IMG/VR virus record: IMGVR_UViG_3300013102_000060
Location: 1 to 28,628 of that record
DNA length: 28,628 bases
Source of the DNA: a virus
Strand: one strand, 5' to 3'
In this document: one piece after another, positions 12,447 through 20,620 of the stretch
Position numbering within the stretch: the first letter of the stretch is position 1
Layout: every line of letters begins with the position of its first letter
Notes under the pieces: generated by a model
Told to the model about the DNA's origin: nothing
Seen by the model: the letters and a program-made list of their open reading frames with translations, nothing else
Database searches by the model: none
Program-made: the position numbers and the translations under genes

Positions 12447-13529
12447 TCACCCGCCGATCTGCTGCATTTGAAGGTAGATCCATGTCCGGTCAAAGGTGAA
12501 CTTGATAAGGCGCCATTCGTGCCAGCCAGCGGACAGCCCATAAATGCCTGAGGTCTTGACGCGGCAGGTGCCGCCCAGGATCAGATCCCCAACCTTTACG
12601 GCGCCGGTCACTGGGATCCGGAAACTGAGTTGCTGTGTGGGGTTGTTGTGGGCGTTCAGGTCTGCTGTGACGCGGGCTTGAAGCTGGCCAGCATCGGACA
12701 TGCCAGAGTAGCTCTCGACCCGTTCCAGAGCAGGAGCTGTGGTGTTGAAGGATGAGTCGTCCCGGACAAGGATGTTCCGCTCGGAACCTTCGCCAGCGCC
12801 GATGACCTTGTTCGTCACCTTGGATGCGTCAGTCTTGAACTTGATGCGGCTGACTTCCGTCTTTGGTGCTGTGGCGTCCCATTCCCATTTGCCGGTGGTC
12901 AGGGCCCCCGAACGCATCACCCACTGGAGGGCGGTGGTGCCAGGACCCCAGCGCACATCGAAAGCGACATCCGGTCCGCCGTTGGTTTTCATGACTTCGT
13001 CCAAGGCATCCTCCACGGAGGTGAACTTGAAGCCCTCATAGCGGCGAGAGTTTGCGCCTGCGACGTCTGCCGTGAAGATCATCGGCAGGGAGTACCGGTC
13101 CGCGGGTTCCGCCTGGAGGCCCTTCGCCACGATCTTGTTCGCCAGCGTGGCCAGCGTTAGGTTCGAGAATGTCACGTCAGATGCTGTTTGCGCCCCGTTG
13201 CCATGGATGTTGAGCAGGTATCGGAACGCCCAAATCCACCAAACATCGGTGTGCTGGATCGTCACTATGCCTGCGTCCAGGTCCTCGTCTACCTCGAGGA
13301 TGAACCCGGCGTAGACGGCGTTCCCGTCCCATTCAGCAACCAGCACCCGTTCGAGAGGCGCGATCCTGGCCCACGTCATCGGCTCGGCAACCTTGGGGTC
13401 CTTTACGAAGAAGGTTGAAGTGCCGCTTTCGCCTCCTCCGATTGCTTGCCCACCAGTCGAGTCCGCAGCGTACAGCTCAACCTTGTCGTCCCATGTGACG
13501 GTTCCTACGGAGAAGTACCTCCAACCCAA
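12447..13529 (-). CDS. ReqiPepy6 gp37-like tail protein
   Basis: 360-aa minor tail protein that probably forms the tail-tip hub. It has the composition of the siphovirus ReqiPepy6 gp37-like family common to actinophages. A barrel-like first part contains RIAPLERVLVAEWDGNAVYAG near residue 60. A central part begins VTIQHTDVWWIWAFRYLL, and a later SSFNTTAPALERVESYSGMSD precedes a C-terminal beta region with VKVGDLILGGTCRVKTSG. The start at 13529 follows AGGAGG. It lies between the distal tail protein and the repeat-rich fibre, the normal position of tail-tip lysin or hub proteins. No lysin motif is visible. Confidence 0.72.
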   Translation of the reverse strand: MGWRYFSVGTVTWDDKVELYAADSTGGQAIGGGESGTSTFFVKDPKVAEPMTWARIAPLERVLVAEWDGNAVYAGFILEVDEDLDAGIVTIQHTDVWWIWAFRYLLNIHGNGAQTASDVTFSNLTLATLANKIVAKGLQAEPADRYSLPMIFTADVAGANSRRYEGFKFTSVEDALDEVMKTNGGPDVAFDVRWGPGTTALQWVMRSGALTTGKWEWDATAPKTEVSRIKFKTDASKVTNKVIGAGEGSERNILVRDDSSFNTTAPALERVESYSGMSDAGQLQARVTADLNAHNNPTQQLSFRIPVTGAVKVGDLILGGTCRVKTSGIYGLSAGWHEWRLIKFTFDRTWIYLQMQQIGG

Positions 13530-13538
13530 GGGGGCCTC

Positions 13539-14294
13539 CTAGATGTAGGTGTCGGTCAGCGTCAGAGTCACCGTTGCAGTACCTGTGGTGAGGGGGACGA
13601 TGGACAGTGCCGTTACGACGCCCGGGGTGACCAGCGGCGTGAACCCATAGCCAATGCCGCCGGCGACGATCGAGCCGCCGATTCGTAGGCGCCCGTCAGC
13701 GTAATCGATACTGTGAGGAACGCCGGCCACCAGAGGTTGAGTCACGGTGAAGATCTGGCCCTTGATGGTGAGCCTGTAACCGCCGGGCATCGAGCCTTCC
13801 ACGAAGAATCGAGGGACCGCGTTGTAATTGCCCCGGTGTGCGATGTTGAGTGCGTTGGAGCCAACGGACGCTGTCCAGGTCTTCGTGTCCCCGTACTGGC
13901 ATGGGTCCACGAACTTGATACGAACCTGCCACTTCGCGAAACTGTCTGTGACCGGCAGGAACTGAACCCCGCTGTTTCGGCGGCCGTCAGCCCACAACGT
14001 TGGCCCGTGTCCTTGGACCTTGAACCGGCCGAACATGGAGCTTGACAGGTAGTACCCTGCCTCGTGCAGCTGGTCGTGCCCGCTTGAATGCAGGTGGCCC
14101 TGGAGGGTTAGCAGACGCGCTTGATTGTACACGGGAAGGTCGAGTTCGCCGTCACTATCGGGGCGGTCTTCAGTATCGCCCCGGGTGTCCGGCGAACCCC
14201 ACCATGACTCCATGCCATCCGTGACCACCCAGCGGCCGAATCGGTCAACTCCAGAGAGGGTTCGCGCGCCCCACGTGATTTGCTCAACCGCCAA
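13539..14294 (-). CDS. Distal tail protein (Dit-like)
   Basis: 251-aa minor tail protein. The first 150 residues are arranged like distal tail proteins: GHLHSSGHDQLHEAGYYLSS, then WADGRRNSGVQFLPVTDSFAKWQVRIKFVDPCQYG (Pfam-type Sipho_tail). The remainder is a beta-sandwich (RFFVEGSMPGGYRLTIKG, then SIDYADGRLRIGG). It attaches the tail tube to the tip complex. It overlaps the tape measure gene by 11 bases, consistent with the conserved order tape measure, Dit, tail tip. The fold is inferred from order and sequence style. Confidence 0.78.
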   Translation of the reverse strand: MAVEQITWGARTLSGVDRFGRWVVTDGMESWWGSPDTRGDTEDRPDSDGELDLPVYNQARLLTLQGHLHSSGHDQLHEAGYYLSSSMFGRFKVQGHGPTLWADGRRNSGVQFLPVTDSFAKWQVRIKFVDPCQYGDTKTWTASVGSNALNIAHRGNYNAVPRFFVEGSMPGGYRLTIKGQIFTVTQPLVAGVPHSIDYADGRLRIGGSIVAGGIGYGFTPLVTPGVVTALSIVPLTTGTATVTLTLTDTYI

Positions 14295-17200
14295 GTCGCA
14301 CCCCCTGTTTTTGTAGTTCGAACTTGACCATGCCCATCACTTCGTCAGCGACCTCCCGTGGTGCGGTAGTGCCATGCACGTCGATCTTCAAACTCACGCT
14401 CGTGTTCGGCGCCGCCGCCGCTGGCGCATAGCCCACCTGCTGCGCTGAGTACTCCTTGAACTTCGGGAACGTGCCCGCATTGATCGCCGCCAGTTCGGAG
14501 TCGTACTTGTCGCTGTTGGCGCCCTTGATGACCCACTCACGCCCCTGCAAGCCAATTGGCCTGCCGCCATTCACGAACCCGAGAACGTTGTCCTTGGACA
14601 TATCGGAAGGGCGTGGGTACGGAACTCGACCACCGTTGAACAACCCGAGAATGTCAGACACTCGACCGCCAGTAGCGCCACCCAGGATCTGCTGCGGACC
14701 ACCATTGGGCACTGCGCCAGGGTTGATACTCGACTCGTAGTTCCGTTGGATCCGCTCAAGAGTCGTGATGGTTACAGTCGAGGTCTTGCCGTCAAGAGCG
14801 TCAGCTTTCGCCTTCACCGCGTCGAGCTTGGCAGTAGCCTCGTCATTGACCCACGTCTTGATGGGAACGTCTTTCGGGATTCCCAACGCCTTGCGAGCCA
14901 TCTCATCCGCGGCGTCACCAGTAATACCGAACTGGCCAGCAGCCGCAATGAGATCGTCATAGCTCGCCTGCAATGAGCTCTGAAGAACGCCTTGAGCCGC
15001 CGCCGAACCTTGGCTGGCCAACGTCTCAGCAGCCTGCGCCTCGGCCGTAGCCATAGCCGCTGACGCGAGCCCGTTATAAGCGGACTGGTTGGCGCGACCC
15101 TGCTCCGTATTTACGTCAAGGGTCTTGCCGTTCTTCGTGATCGACTCAGTGACAGCATCAATCGCAGCCTCATAAGCGATGACCGAATCCGACGCCGAAA
15201 GGTGGAGCAAACCGGCGCTGAACAAGGACTTCGCGAACTTGTCGATGTCCGTCACGGAACCATCAGCCGCTAGGCCAATGTCCTCGAGCGACTTCGCCAG
15301 GTCTTCTGCTGACTGCTTGGCCATGGCAGCCTTGTCGTTGAGGCCACCAATCGCACCAGCTGCCTTGTCACCAGATGCGGCCGCATTCTTACTTTCGGCG
15401 TCAGCCTTCTGCAAAGCGTCGGCATACTCAGGGAACTTCTTCTTGAGTTCATCAACACTGATGCCTTGGGCATCAGCAGATGACTTCAGCCGATCGAACA
15501 CCTTTTTGGCGTCGTCAGCCTTCCCTCCAGTCACGAGGCTCGCCAGCGTCTCATCTACGCGCTTGAATGAATCGCCAAGGATCTGGCTGGAACCCTTCAC
15601 CCCGGTGATTGAGTTGATGAGACCTTCGCCCCAGTCGTTGAACTGGCGGCCAGCGTCCGGCCGGAAGGTCCTCTTCATAGCCGAGTCGAGACTATCGACG
15701 TCGTTGATGAGTTCCTGGCCATCTTTGTTCTTGAATAGCGAGTCAAGTCCGGATGCAGCGTTCGGCGAGTTCCGCGCCACGTCAGCGAGGACGTTCGCAA
15801 CCCGGCCCATGCCCGTATCGATCTTGGACATGTAGTCAGACTCGGCGAGCTTCGCCGCGATCATCGTCAGAGTACCGATGACCATGGCGCCCTCGGCGCC
15901 CTTAGCTACTTTGTCGAGAGCGTTGCGTGCTTTGCCGCCAGCTGGCGCCAGCTCGTTCAGAGCATCGCGGGTGTCCCGGATCTTCGGAACCACAGTGAGG
16001 AAAGCCCCGGCAGCAAGCGCCGCGACGCCGACCAATCCGGCCACGGTTGCCGCAGCAGACAATGCGATCGGGTCAAGCTGTCCGATCCAATCAACCGCGT
16101 CTTCTGCGCCTTGAGCCAGACCCCGTAGGAAGTCGTTCGCCCCTGACCCCGACTTGAGGAACACAGAGTCGATGGAGCCACCGAGCTTCTCGATGTCGCC
16201 GGCGAGGTTGTCCTGCATGATCGCAGCGGTCTCGGCTGCGTAGCCAGCGTCGTTGACCGCGGCTTCCCACTTGTTGATGCCGGCCGCGCCCTGTTCGTAC
16301 AGGACGTTCGCGGCACGCACAGCGTCGGTGCCAAAGAGGGTCTTGAGGGTCGCGTTACGCTGCTCGTCGGACATGTTCCGCAGAGCGTTCTGCAAGATTC
16401 CGGCGTACTCGGACATGCCCACGAACTTGCCCTGAGCGTCGTATGCCGAGATGCCCAGCTCGTTCATGAGTGAAGCGGCAGCCGCCGAGTTCGGGTTGAG
16501 GCTCATCAGCATCGTCTTGAACGACGTGCCCGCGTCGGAACCGGTCAGGCCTGCTGAGGCGAATGCCGCCAGGGCGCCCGTGGTTTCCTCGATAGTGAGG
16601 CCAGTAGAGGCCGCCACAAGGCCGGACTGGTTCAGGGCCGCGCCGAGGTCACTGACGGAGCCCTGCGCTTTACCAGCGCCCGCCGCAAGCAAGTCCGCGA
16701 GGTGAGGAATCTTGTCGCCGGACAGTTTGAACTGGGTCAGAGCGGAGGCGCTGATTTCCGCAGACTCGGCAACACTGAGGTTGCCAGCGGCGGCGAGGTC
16801 CAAGGATCCTTTAAGGCCGCCGCCCATGATGTCCTTGGTCGAGACGCCAGCCTTAGCAAGCTCCTCGATGCCTTGCGCTGCGTCGACGGCAGAGAATGCC
16901 GTGTCCGCGCCGGCCTTAACAGCTGCGTCGCGCAGGATCCGCATGTTCCCGGAAGACTCGTGAGTCGCCGCCTGGACTGAGGACATCTGCTTGTCGAAGT
17001 CCGCGTAGGACTTAACGGCCATGCCAACGGCAGCGCTTATGGCCAGGCCAGTAATGGTCGAGACTTCCCCGACGTTCTGAATGGCGTTCTTGCGCTTTTC
17101 GGCGGCCTCAGCAGCCTTCTTCTCGGCAGCTGCAGCTACCTTTGCCGCTTGTTCGGCCGCTTCGCCCGCGGTTACGGCAGCGCGCCCAGCAAGGTACGCC

Positions 17201-17490
17201 TCCTTGGAGAACGTCTGCAACCCATGCGCAGCCGCCTGCTGCGACGAAACAGCCTTGCCGTTCATCGTGACCAGTTGGCCGGTCTTGTCGTACTGAAGGT
17301 TTACAGCCTTCGCCGCGGCGTGATGTGCCAACGACTGTTTCTTGACGTCCTCCGCAGCCTTATCGGCGGCTTTACCCGCCGCGTCGGCAGCGTCCTTGGC
17401 CTTTTTGTTGGCCTGCTCAAGCTCGGCCATCGCCTTTCGGTAGCCACTGATCTCAGCGCTGTATATGACTTTGACGCGGCGCTCAGGCAT
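14284..17490 (-). CDS. Tail tape measure protein
   Basis: 1068-aa protein that sets tail length and is ejected into the host. The first 130 residues are Ala/Lys-rich coiled coil (ANKKAKDAADAAGKAADKAA, AAEKKAAEAAEKRK). A TP901-type core spans about 155-420: SYADFDKQMSSVQAATHESS, GIEELAKAGVSTKDIMGG, TSFKTMLMSLNPNSAAAA. A hydrophobic segment at about 480-515 (LSAAATVAGLVGVAALAAGA) probably inserts in the membrane. The C-terminus has Gly/Arg-rich linker regions and ends VRLGG. At about 0.15 nm per residue the tail would be about 160 nm. It follows the tail chaperone genes as usual, with a GGAGGG ribosome site before the ATG at 17490. Confidence 0.95.
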   Translation of the reverse strand: MPERRVKVIYSAEISGYRKAMAELEQANKKAKDAADAAGKAADKAAEDVKKQSLAHHAAAKAVNLQYDKTGQLVTMNGKAVSSQQAAAHGLQTFSKEAYLAGRAAVTAGEAAEQAAKVAAAAEKKAAEAAEKRKNAIQNVGEVSTITGLAISAAVGMAVKSYADFDKQMSSVQAATHESSGNMRILRDAAVKAGADTAFSAVDAAQGIEELAKAGVSTKDIMGGGLKGSLDLAAAGNLSVAESAEISASALTQFKLSGDKIPHLADLLAAGAGKAQGSVSDLGAALNQSGLVAASTGLTIEETTGALAAFASAGLTGSDAGTSFKTMLMSLNPNSAAAASLMNELGISAYDAQGKFVGMSEYAGILQNALRNMSDEQRNATLKTLFGTDAVRAANVLYEQGAAGINKWEAAVNDAGYAAETAAIMQDNLAGDIEKLGGSIDSVFLKSGSGANDFLRGLAQGAEDAVDWIGQLDPIALSAAATVAGLVGVAALAAGAFLTVVPKIRDTRDALNELAPAGGKARNALDKVAKGAEGAMVIGTLTMIAAKLAESDYMSKIDTGMGRVANVLADVARNSPNAASGLDSLFKNKDGQELINDVDSLDSAMKRTFRPDAGRQFNDWGEGLINSITGVKGSSQILGDSFKRVDETLASLVTGGKADDAKKVFDRLKSSADAQGISVDELKKKFPEYADALQKADAESKNAAASGDKAAGAIGGLNDKAAMAKQSAEDLAKSLEDIGLAADGSVTDIDKFAKSLFSAGLLHLSASDSVIAYEAAIDAVTESITKNGKTLDVNTEQGRANQSAYNGLASAAMATAEAQAAETLASQGSAAAQGVLQSSLQASYDDLIAAAGQFGITGDAADEMARKALGIPKDVPIKTWVNDEATAKLDAVKAKADALDGKTSTVTITTLERIQRNYESSINPGAVPNGGPQQILGGATGGRVSDILGLFNGGRVPYPRPSDMSKDNVLGFVNGGRPIGLQGREWVIKGANSDKYDSELAAINAGTFPKFKEYSAQQVGYAPAAAAPNTSVSLKIDVHGTTAPREVADEVMGMVKFELQKQGVRLGG

Positions 17491-17504
17491 GGGCCCTCCG
17501 ATAT

Positions 17505-17819
17505 TTAGTTGCGGACGATCAGTTCTTCGTCGATTTCTGTCGCGTAAAACCGCTGACCAGGCTCGGGCTTGAAGTCCTTCTGCCCGGTGTGCTCTTCAAC
17601 GGCGGCCTGCCGGTAGCAGGTGGTTTCCTGGACCTCATATAGGCCCTCGTTGGCTTTGTTCCTGCATTCAGCGCGAGGACCGCCGCAGACGTTGCAGATG
17701 CCGTCCAGATACAGCGTGTAGGCGTACTCCAAGAGCCTGTCCTTGCGATCGGACAAGGGCCCGAGATACGCAGACGGCGGCCGCTGGAAACGCTCGCTGG
17801 TCTTTAGCGCTGCGACTAC
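17505..17819 (-). CDS. Tail assembly chaperone, frameshift-extended T part
   Basis: Encodes the C-terminal extension of the tail assembly chaperone (gpT-like). The conventional open start is a TTG at 17756. The -1 frame is open up to the chaperone G stop region and continues with VVAALKTSERFQRPPSAYLG, before DRKDRLLEYAYTLYLDG and the CNVCGGPRAEC cysteine cluster. That cluster and the following acidic tail are typical of actinophage T parts. It has no convincing ribosome site of its own, so production by -1 frameshifting from the gene at 17816-18334 is preferred. The product chaperones the tape measure during tail assembly. A zinc-knuckle role for the Cys is possible. Confidence 0.7.
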   Translation of the reverse strand, partial: VVAALKTSERFQRPPSAYLGPLSDRKDRLLEYAYTLYLDGICNVCGGPRAECRNKANEGLYEVQETTCYRQAAVEEHTGQKDFKPEPGQRFYATEIDEELIVRN

Positions 17820-18334
17820 TCGCCCCCACCCTCCGGAGTGGAGGACTTGAGCAAAAAATCAGCGCTCACAGAAGGGATCTCGTTGGATGCCCGGTGGTAG
17901 GCGTGGGCCACAAGTTGGAACTGCGCCTGGCCAACCTTCTCTTCAAGCTTCCCCACCTGCTTGGGGGTGAACTTCGGTTCAAGGATGGCATCAGCGAGGA
18001 TCACGCAACCGAGGTCCTCAGTACTGCCGCTTTCCTTGTGCTTGTCCGCGAATGCTTGCTTCTCGTCGTCGTCATGCCCCTTGAGGCGGATCACGAGCGC
18101 GGAGTCGTGGAACTTCTTCGCGATTTCCGCGTACTTGGCCCGCAACTTCCCGATCCCGCCGCCCATGGAAGGACCGTCGATCTCGTCATCGGGGTCGGCG
18201 TTCTCGATCTGGTGCTCCAAGGCATCAAGGTCCGCGAGAAGGCTTGGCTTCTGGTAGACGGTCACGGAGCGCTCGGGGCGGTCGGCATCATCAAGCCAAG
18301 CGTCGAGGTCAAATTCCTGTGGTGTCGTGCTCAT
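17816..18334 (-). CDS. Tail assembly chaperone (gpG-like)
   Basis: 172-aa cytoplasmic protein that helps assemble the tape measure with the tail tube. It lies between the tail tube gene and the tape measure gene, the invariant siphovirus position. It starts with an acidic segment (FDLDAWLDDADRPER) and has a central helical region (ALVIRLKGHDDDEKQAFAD), followed by KFTPKQVGKLEEKVGQAQFQL, and ends in a short SSTPEGGGE. The last codons, GGT GGG GGC GAG TAG, are a probable slippery site. The ATG at 18334 is two bases after the preceding gene's stop. Family call is by synteny and frameshift arrangement. Confidence 0.8.
   Translation of the reverse strand: MSTTPQEFDLDAWLDDADRPERSVTVYQKPSLLADLDALEHQIENADPDDEIDGPSMGGGIGKLRAKYAEIAKKFHDSALVIRLKGHDDDEKQAFADKHKESGSTEDLGCVILADAILEPKFTPKQVGKLEEKVGQAQFQLVAHAYHRASNEIPSVSADFLLKSSTPEGGGE
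17822..17830 (-). promoter_or_regulatory. Probable -1 ribosomal frameshift site (GGTGGGGGC)
   Basis: On the minus strand the zero frame reads GGT GGG GGC GAG TAG. A -1 shift on GGC to GGG avoids the TAG and enters the T reading frame (CGA GTA GTC...). It is a poor match to the ideal XXXYYYZ (T GGG GGC), but tail chaperone shifts at G-runs just before the G stop are common. Confidence 0.6.
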
Positions 18335-18336
18335 GG

Positions 18337-18561
18337 TCAGTCCTCTACCGGGATGTAGATCGAGTGCTTGGCAAATCCTTCGACCATTGGATCAAGGATG
18401 CGCTTGCCATCTGCGTCGAGCGCGAAGACTTCGGCGTAGATTCCGTCACTCTTGAAACTCAGCTGCAGGGTTTGCTCCGGCTTGATGCCGGCTGCTTCGA
18501 AAAGCCCTATGTACGCCTCGCGGGTTATTGATTCCGGGACACCGGGGATTTCTTTGCTCAT
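18337..18561 (-). CDS. Hypothetical protein between tail tube and chaperone genes
   Basis: 74-aa protein, not recognised. It begins MSKEIPGVPESITREAYIGLF and contains a helix-rich first half (GLFEAAGIKPEQTLQLSF) followed by strands (GIYAEVFALDADGKRI, HSIYIPVED). The ATG has GGAG upstream. It is separated from the tail tube gene by a hairpin region and is two bases from the chaperone gene, so it is co-transcribed with the tail genes. A tail completion or chaperone-accessory role is possible from position only. Confidence 0.65.
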   Translation of the reverse strand: MSKEIPGVPESITREAYIGLFEAAGIKPEQTLQLSFKSDGIYAEVFALDADGKRILDPMVEGFAKHSIYIPVED

Positions 18562-18606
18562 TGGATAGGCTCCATTTCTTTGGGGTTCAGGCTCGGGGGA
18601 GTTGTG

Positions 18607-18643
18607 GGGTGGCGGCGCGGAGCCTAATCACGCGCCGCCACCC
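18607..18643 (-). terminator. 13-bp perfect hairpin after the tail tube gene
   Basis: GGGTGGCGGCGCG (18607-18619) pairs perfectly with 18631-18643 around an 11-base loop, seven bases after the tail tube stop. No T-run follows, so it may act as a partial terminator or a 3' mRNA stabiliser that sets high tail tube output relative to genes downstream. Confidence 0.65.
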
Positions 18644-18650
18644 GGCCTAA

Positions 18651-19163
18651 CTACGCCGCAGCGACAACAATCTCGTTGTGCATCTTGCGGGGCTTGATCG
18701 GAACACGGCGCTTGATGAAGCCGGTCCCGTCCGTGCGCTGGGGCTGGTCGCAGGAAACCTTGCCGCCGAGGTAGATCTCGTCGCCGGCCTCCCAGGGCTC
18801 GGTGGAGTCCTTGTCGGATTCACGGGCGTAGGCCCAGAACTCGGCGCCCTTCTCCTTCATCACTGCCCAGCCCGCTTCGGCAGCGTCATCCGGGCCGCCG
18901 GCGGTCGCGTACTTGCGCCACAGGGTCACACCCAGGTTGTAGTTGCCCTTGCCGAACGCCTCGTTTGTGTCCTTGTCGCAGAGTGCGTCTTCTGCGATGG
19001 ACTCCGAATCGGTGGCCGTCCAGTTGAAGTCGGACTTCAACACATCGCAGGACATGTCGATTCCGGCATTCAACTCAGTCGCGGTTGGAGCCGCTTCGTT
19101 TACGGGGGCGGTGACCAGCACCGTCCATTTCGTCTTGCCCTCAGCAAGCATTCGTGCACCCAT
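18651..19163 (-). CDS. Major tail (tube) protein
   Basis: 170-aa protein that polymerises into the tail tube. It begins with a strand-rich part (WTVLVTAPVNEAAPTATELNAG) typical of phage tail tube proteins, has an intervening ISMSCDVLKSDFNWTATDSE-like segment (sequence IDMSCDVLKSDFNWTATD), and ends in a beta segment (FIKRRVPIKPRKMHNEIVV). Position after the tail terminator and before the chaperones, plus the following hairpin, supports the call. The ATG at 19163 has AAGGAG six bases upstream. Family-level homology is inferred from order and fold pattern rather than a single decisive motif. Confidence 0.8.
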   Translation of the reverse strand: MGARMLAEGKTKWTVLVTAPVNEAAPTATELNAGIDMSCDVLKSDFNWTATDSESIAEDALCDKDTNEAFGKGNYNLGVTLWRKYATAGGPDDAAEAGWAVMKEKGAEFWAYARESDKDSTEPWEAGDEIYLGGKVSCDQPQRTDGTGFIKRRVPIKPRKMHNEIVVAAA

Positions 19164-19166
19164 GGG

Positions 19167-19349
19167 TTACTCCTTCGGGTCCGGCGAGGCCGGGTTGGTG
19201 GTTTCGGCCTTAGCCGCTTCCCGCGCCTTTTGGCTCGGTGTCTTCGACAAGTCATCGAAGGGTGGGTCCTTGCGATCGAGCCAGGCCGCAGGAACAACCC
19301 GCTTCGCGCCGGTGGACTTGGAATAGGCATCAATGAGATTCGGAGCCAT
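19167..19349 (-). CDS. Small hypothetical protein before the tail tube
   Basis: 60-aa basic, Ser/Lys-rich protein (APNLIDAYSKSTGAKRVVPA, then LDRKDPPFDDLSKTPSQK) that ends in a low-complexity, disordered-looking tail (EAAKAETTNPASPDPKE). The ATG at 19349 follows a modest AAAGG site; a frame extending to 19403 lacks one. It sits between the tail terminator and tail tube genes with three bases to the next gene. Small disordered proteins at this spot occur in several actinophages. Function unknown. Confidence 0.62.
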   Translation of the reverse strand: MAPNLIDAYSKSTGAKRVVPAAWLDRKDPPFDDLSKTPSQKAREAAKAETTNPASPDPKE

Positions 19350-19362
19350 GACAGGCCGCCTT

Positions 19363-19803
19363 TCAGGTTTTGTGGGAGACGAGGGAGAACTCGTCAGCAG
19401 CAAACATTGGGTTGCCGTACGTCGGAATCGTCACGTCGGTGTCAGGCTGGGCATCAAGCAGGGGAGACTGCCGGAGCTTCGACAGCTTCCACCCCTCCAC
19501 AACCGGTGTTTTTCTGTTCAGGGCTGCCCGAACGTTCCGGATGACGATGCCCAGAGAGTCGCCGTTGACGGCCGCGTACGTGGCGCGGATCCGGAGGGTT
19601 AGGACGTCGGGCACATCCTGCAGCGAGTCTCCGTCTGGGCCGCCAGAGGACTCTTCACCGATGTCTCCCCAAAGGCAGACGTACGGGTACTTGATCGGCT
19701 CGCGGGAGCCGTTCGGCAGTAGGGCGCCTTCGACCTTCCACATGTAGACGTTCACAGTTGGAGGCAGCAGCGCTTTGACCGCGGCGTAGTGCTGGTTGAT
19801 CAC
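19363..19803 (-). CDS. Tail terminator/minor tail protein
   Basis: 146-aa protein of the tail terminator (gpU-like) type, which caps the tail tube at the head side. Strand-helix pattern: VNVYMWKVEGALLPNGSREP, then YPYVCLWGDIGEESS, followed by a helix-rich middle (LRIRATYAAVNGDSLGIVIRNVRAAL, shown in part) and a VTIPTYGNPMFAADEFSLVSH end. The GTG at 19803 has GGAGGGG upstream and overlaps the preceding gene's TGA (GTGA). Placed after the HK97 gp10-like gene and before the tube gene, exactly where tail terminators lie. Confidence 0.75.
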   Translation of the reverse strand: MINQHYAAVKALLPPTVNVYMWKVEGALLPNGSREPIKYPYVCLWGDIGEESSGGPDGDSLQDVPDVLTLRIRATYAAVNGDSLGIVIRNVRAALNRKTPVVEGWKLSKLRQSPLLDAQPDTDVTIPTYGNPMFAADEFSLVSHKT

Positions 19804-20210
19804 AGCAGCCCCTCCGTCGCTTTGAAGGCGTACTCGTAGAAGTTCGGAGCTTCCTCCAACATCGCGGCCTCTGGATCACGAACCGTCCCGCCGCCTGGGC
19901 GTGAGGATCCGTAGTAGGCGATGCCGGCCAGCGCGGCGCCCGGGTTTCTCTCGGGGTTGGGGCCGATCTCAGCCTCAATAACGGCATCTCCACCGAACTC
20001 GTGTTTTTCGATGGTGTAGTCGATCGAGGCGTCAAGCCCTGGTCTTTTCTTCCCCCGGAAGTGTTCGGATTTACGAACGTCCGCCTGCATGATCTTCTTG
20101 GTGTTCAGCGCAGACCTAGCGACCACTGCTTCCAACTTCGGGATCATCTTGGCCGGGATCTGCAGGAGCTCCTTGCCGATCGAGTCGAATTCCGAAGTGT
20201 CAGCGCTCAA
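19800..20210 (-). CDS. HK97 gp10-like head-tail connector protein
   Basis: 136-aa neck or tail-completion protein. A long amphipathic N-terminal helix (GKELLQIPAKMIPKLEAVVARSAL) is followed by a beta domain with GLDASIDYTIEKHEFGGDAV and IEAEIGPNPERNPGAALAG, the layout of the HK97 gp10-like family. The TTG start at 20210 has GGAG about eight bases upstream and overlaps the preceding stop (TTGA). It links the head completion proteins to the tail terminator. Confidence 0.75.
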   Translation of the reverse strand: MSADTSEFDSIGKELLQIPAKMIPKLEAVVARSALNTKKIMQADVRKSEHFRGKKRPGLDASIDYTIEKHEFGGDAVIEAEIGPNPERNPGAALAGIAYYGSSRPGGGTVRDPEAAMLEEAPNFYEYAFKATEGLL

Positions 20211-20620
20211 GACGTGATCTCCTCGACTCTGGTCCGCTGCGCGGTGGCCATGCTCTTGTGAAAGACCTCGACAATCCGAAACATGCGCCCGACAAGCTGA
20301 GGGTCGAGTTCGGAGGTTTTGAGCGTTGCGACGTCGTTGACGTGGAAGGGTCCAGCGGAAACCGGGAAGTCAATCCGAGCGTCCTGCACCGTGAAGACCA
20401 GCCCGCCAGCCTCAGGTTTCGACGATTGGGCGATAGTTTGCTGGACCTTGCACTTCCCCTTCTCAGGAGATTCGGGCCCATAGACCACAGGGCCGGAAGT
20501 CGAAACCTCGCCAGTGTCCGGGTCTGTGGTTTGCCCGCCCGGGCGCCTGACTTCGCAGGTGTCGATCATCAGAGCCTCGGCTGCTTCACGTCCGCGCAGT
20601 ACAGCAGCGCGGGCACTCAT
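20207..20620 (-). CDS. DUF6093-like head-tail stopper
   Basis: 137-aa connector protein. Order and features fit the DUF6093 or head-tail stopper group. There is a short basic start (ARAAVLRGREAAEALM), then a strand CEVRRPGGQTTDPDTGEV and a beta-barrel-like second half (ARIDFPVSAGPFHVNDVATL, then RMFRIVEVFHKSMATAQR). It lies between the gp6-like adaptor and the gp10-like protein, and both ends overlap their neighbours by four bases. It probably closes the portal channel after DNA packaging. Confidence 0.7.
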   Translation of the reverse strand: MSARAAVLRGREAAEALMIDTCEVRRPGGQTTDPDTGEVSTSGPVVYGPESPEKGKCKVQQTIAQSSKPEAGGLVFTVQDARIDFPVSAGPFHVNDVATLKTSELDPQLVGRMFRIVEVFHKSMATAQRTRVEEITS

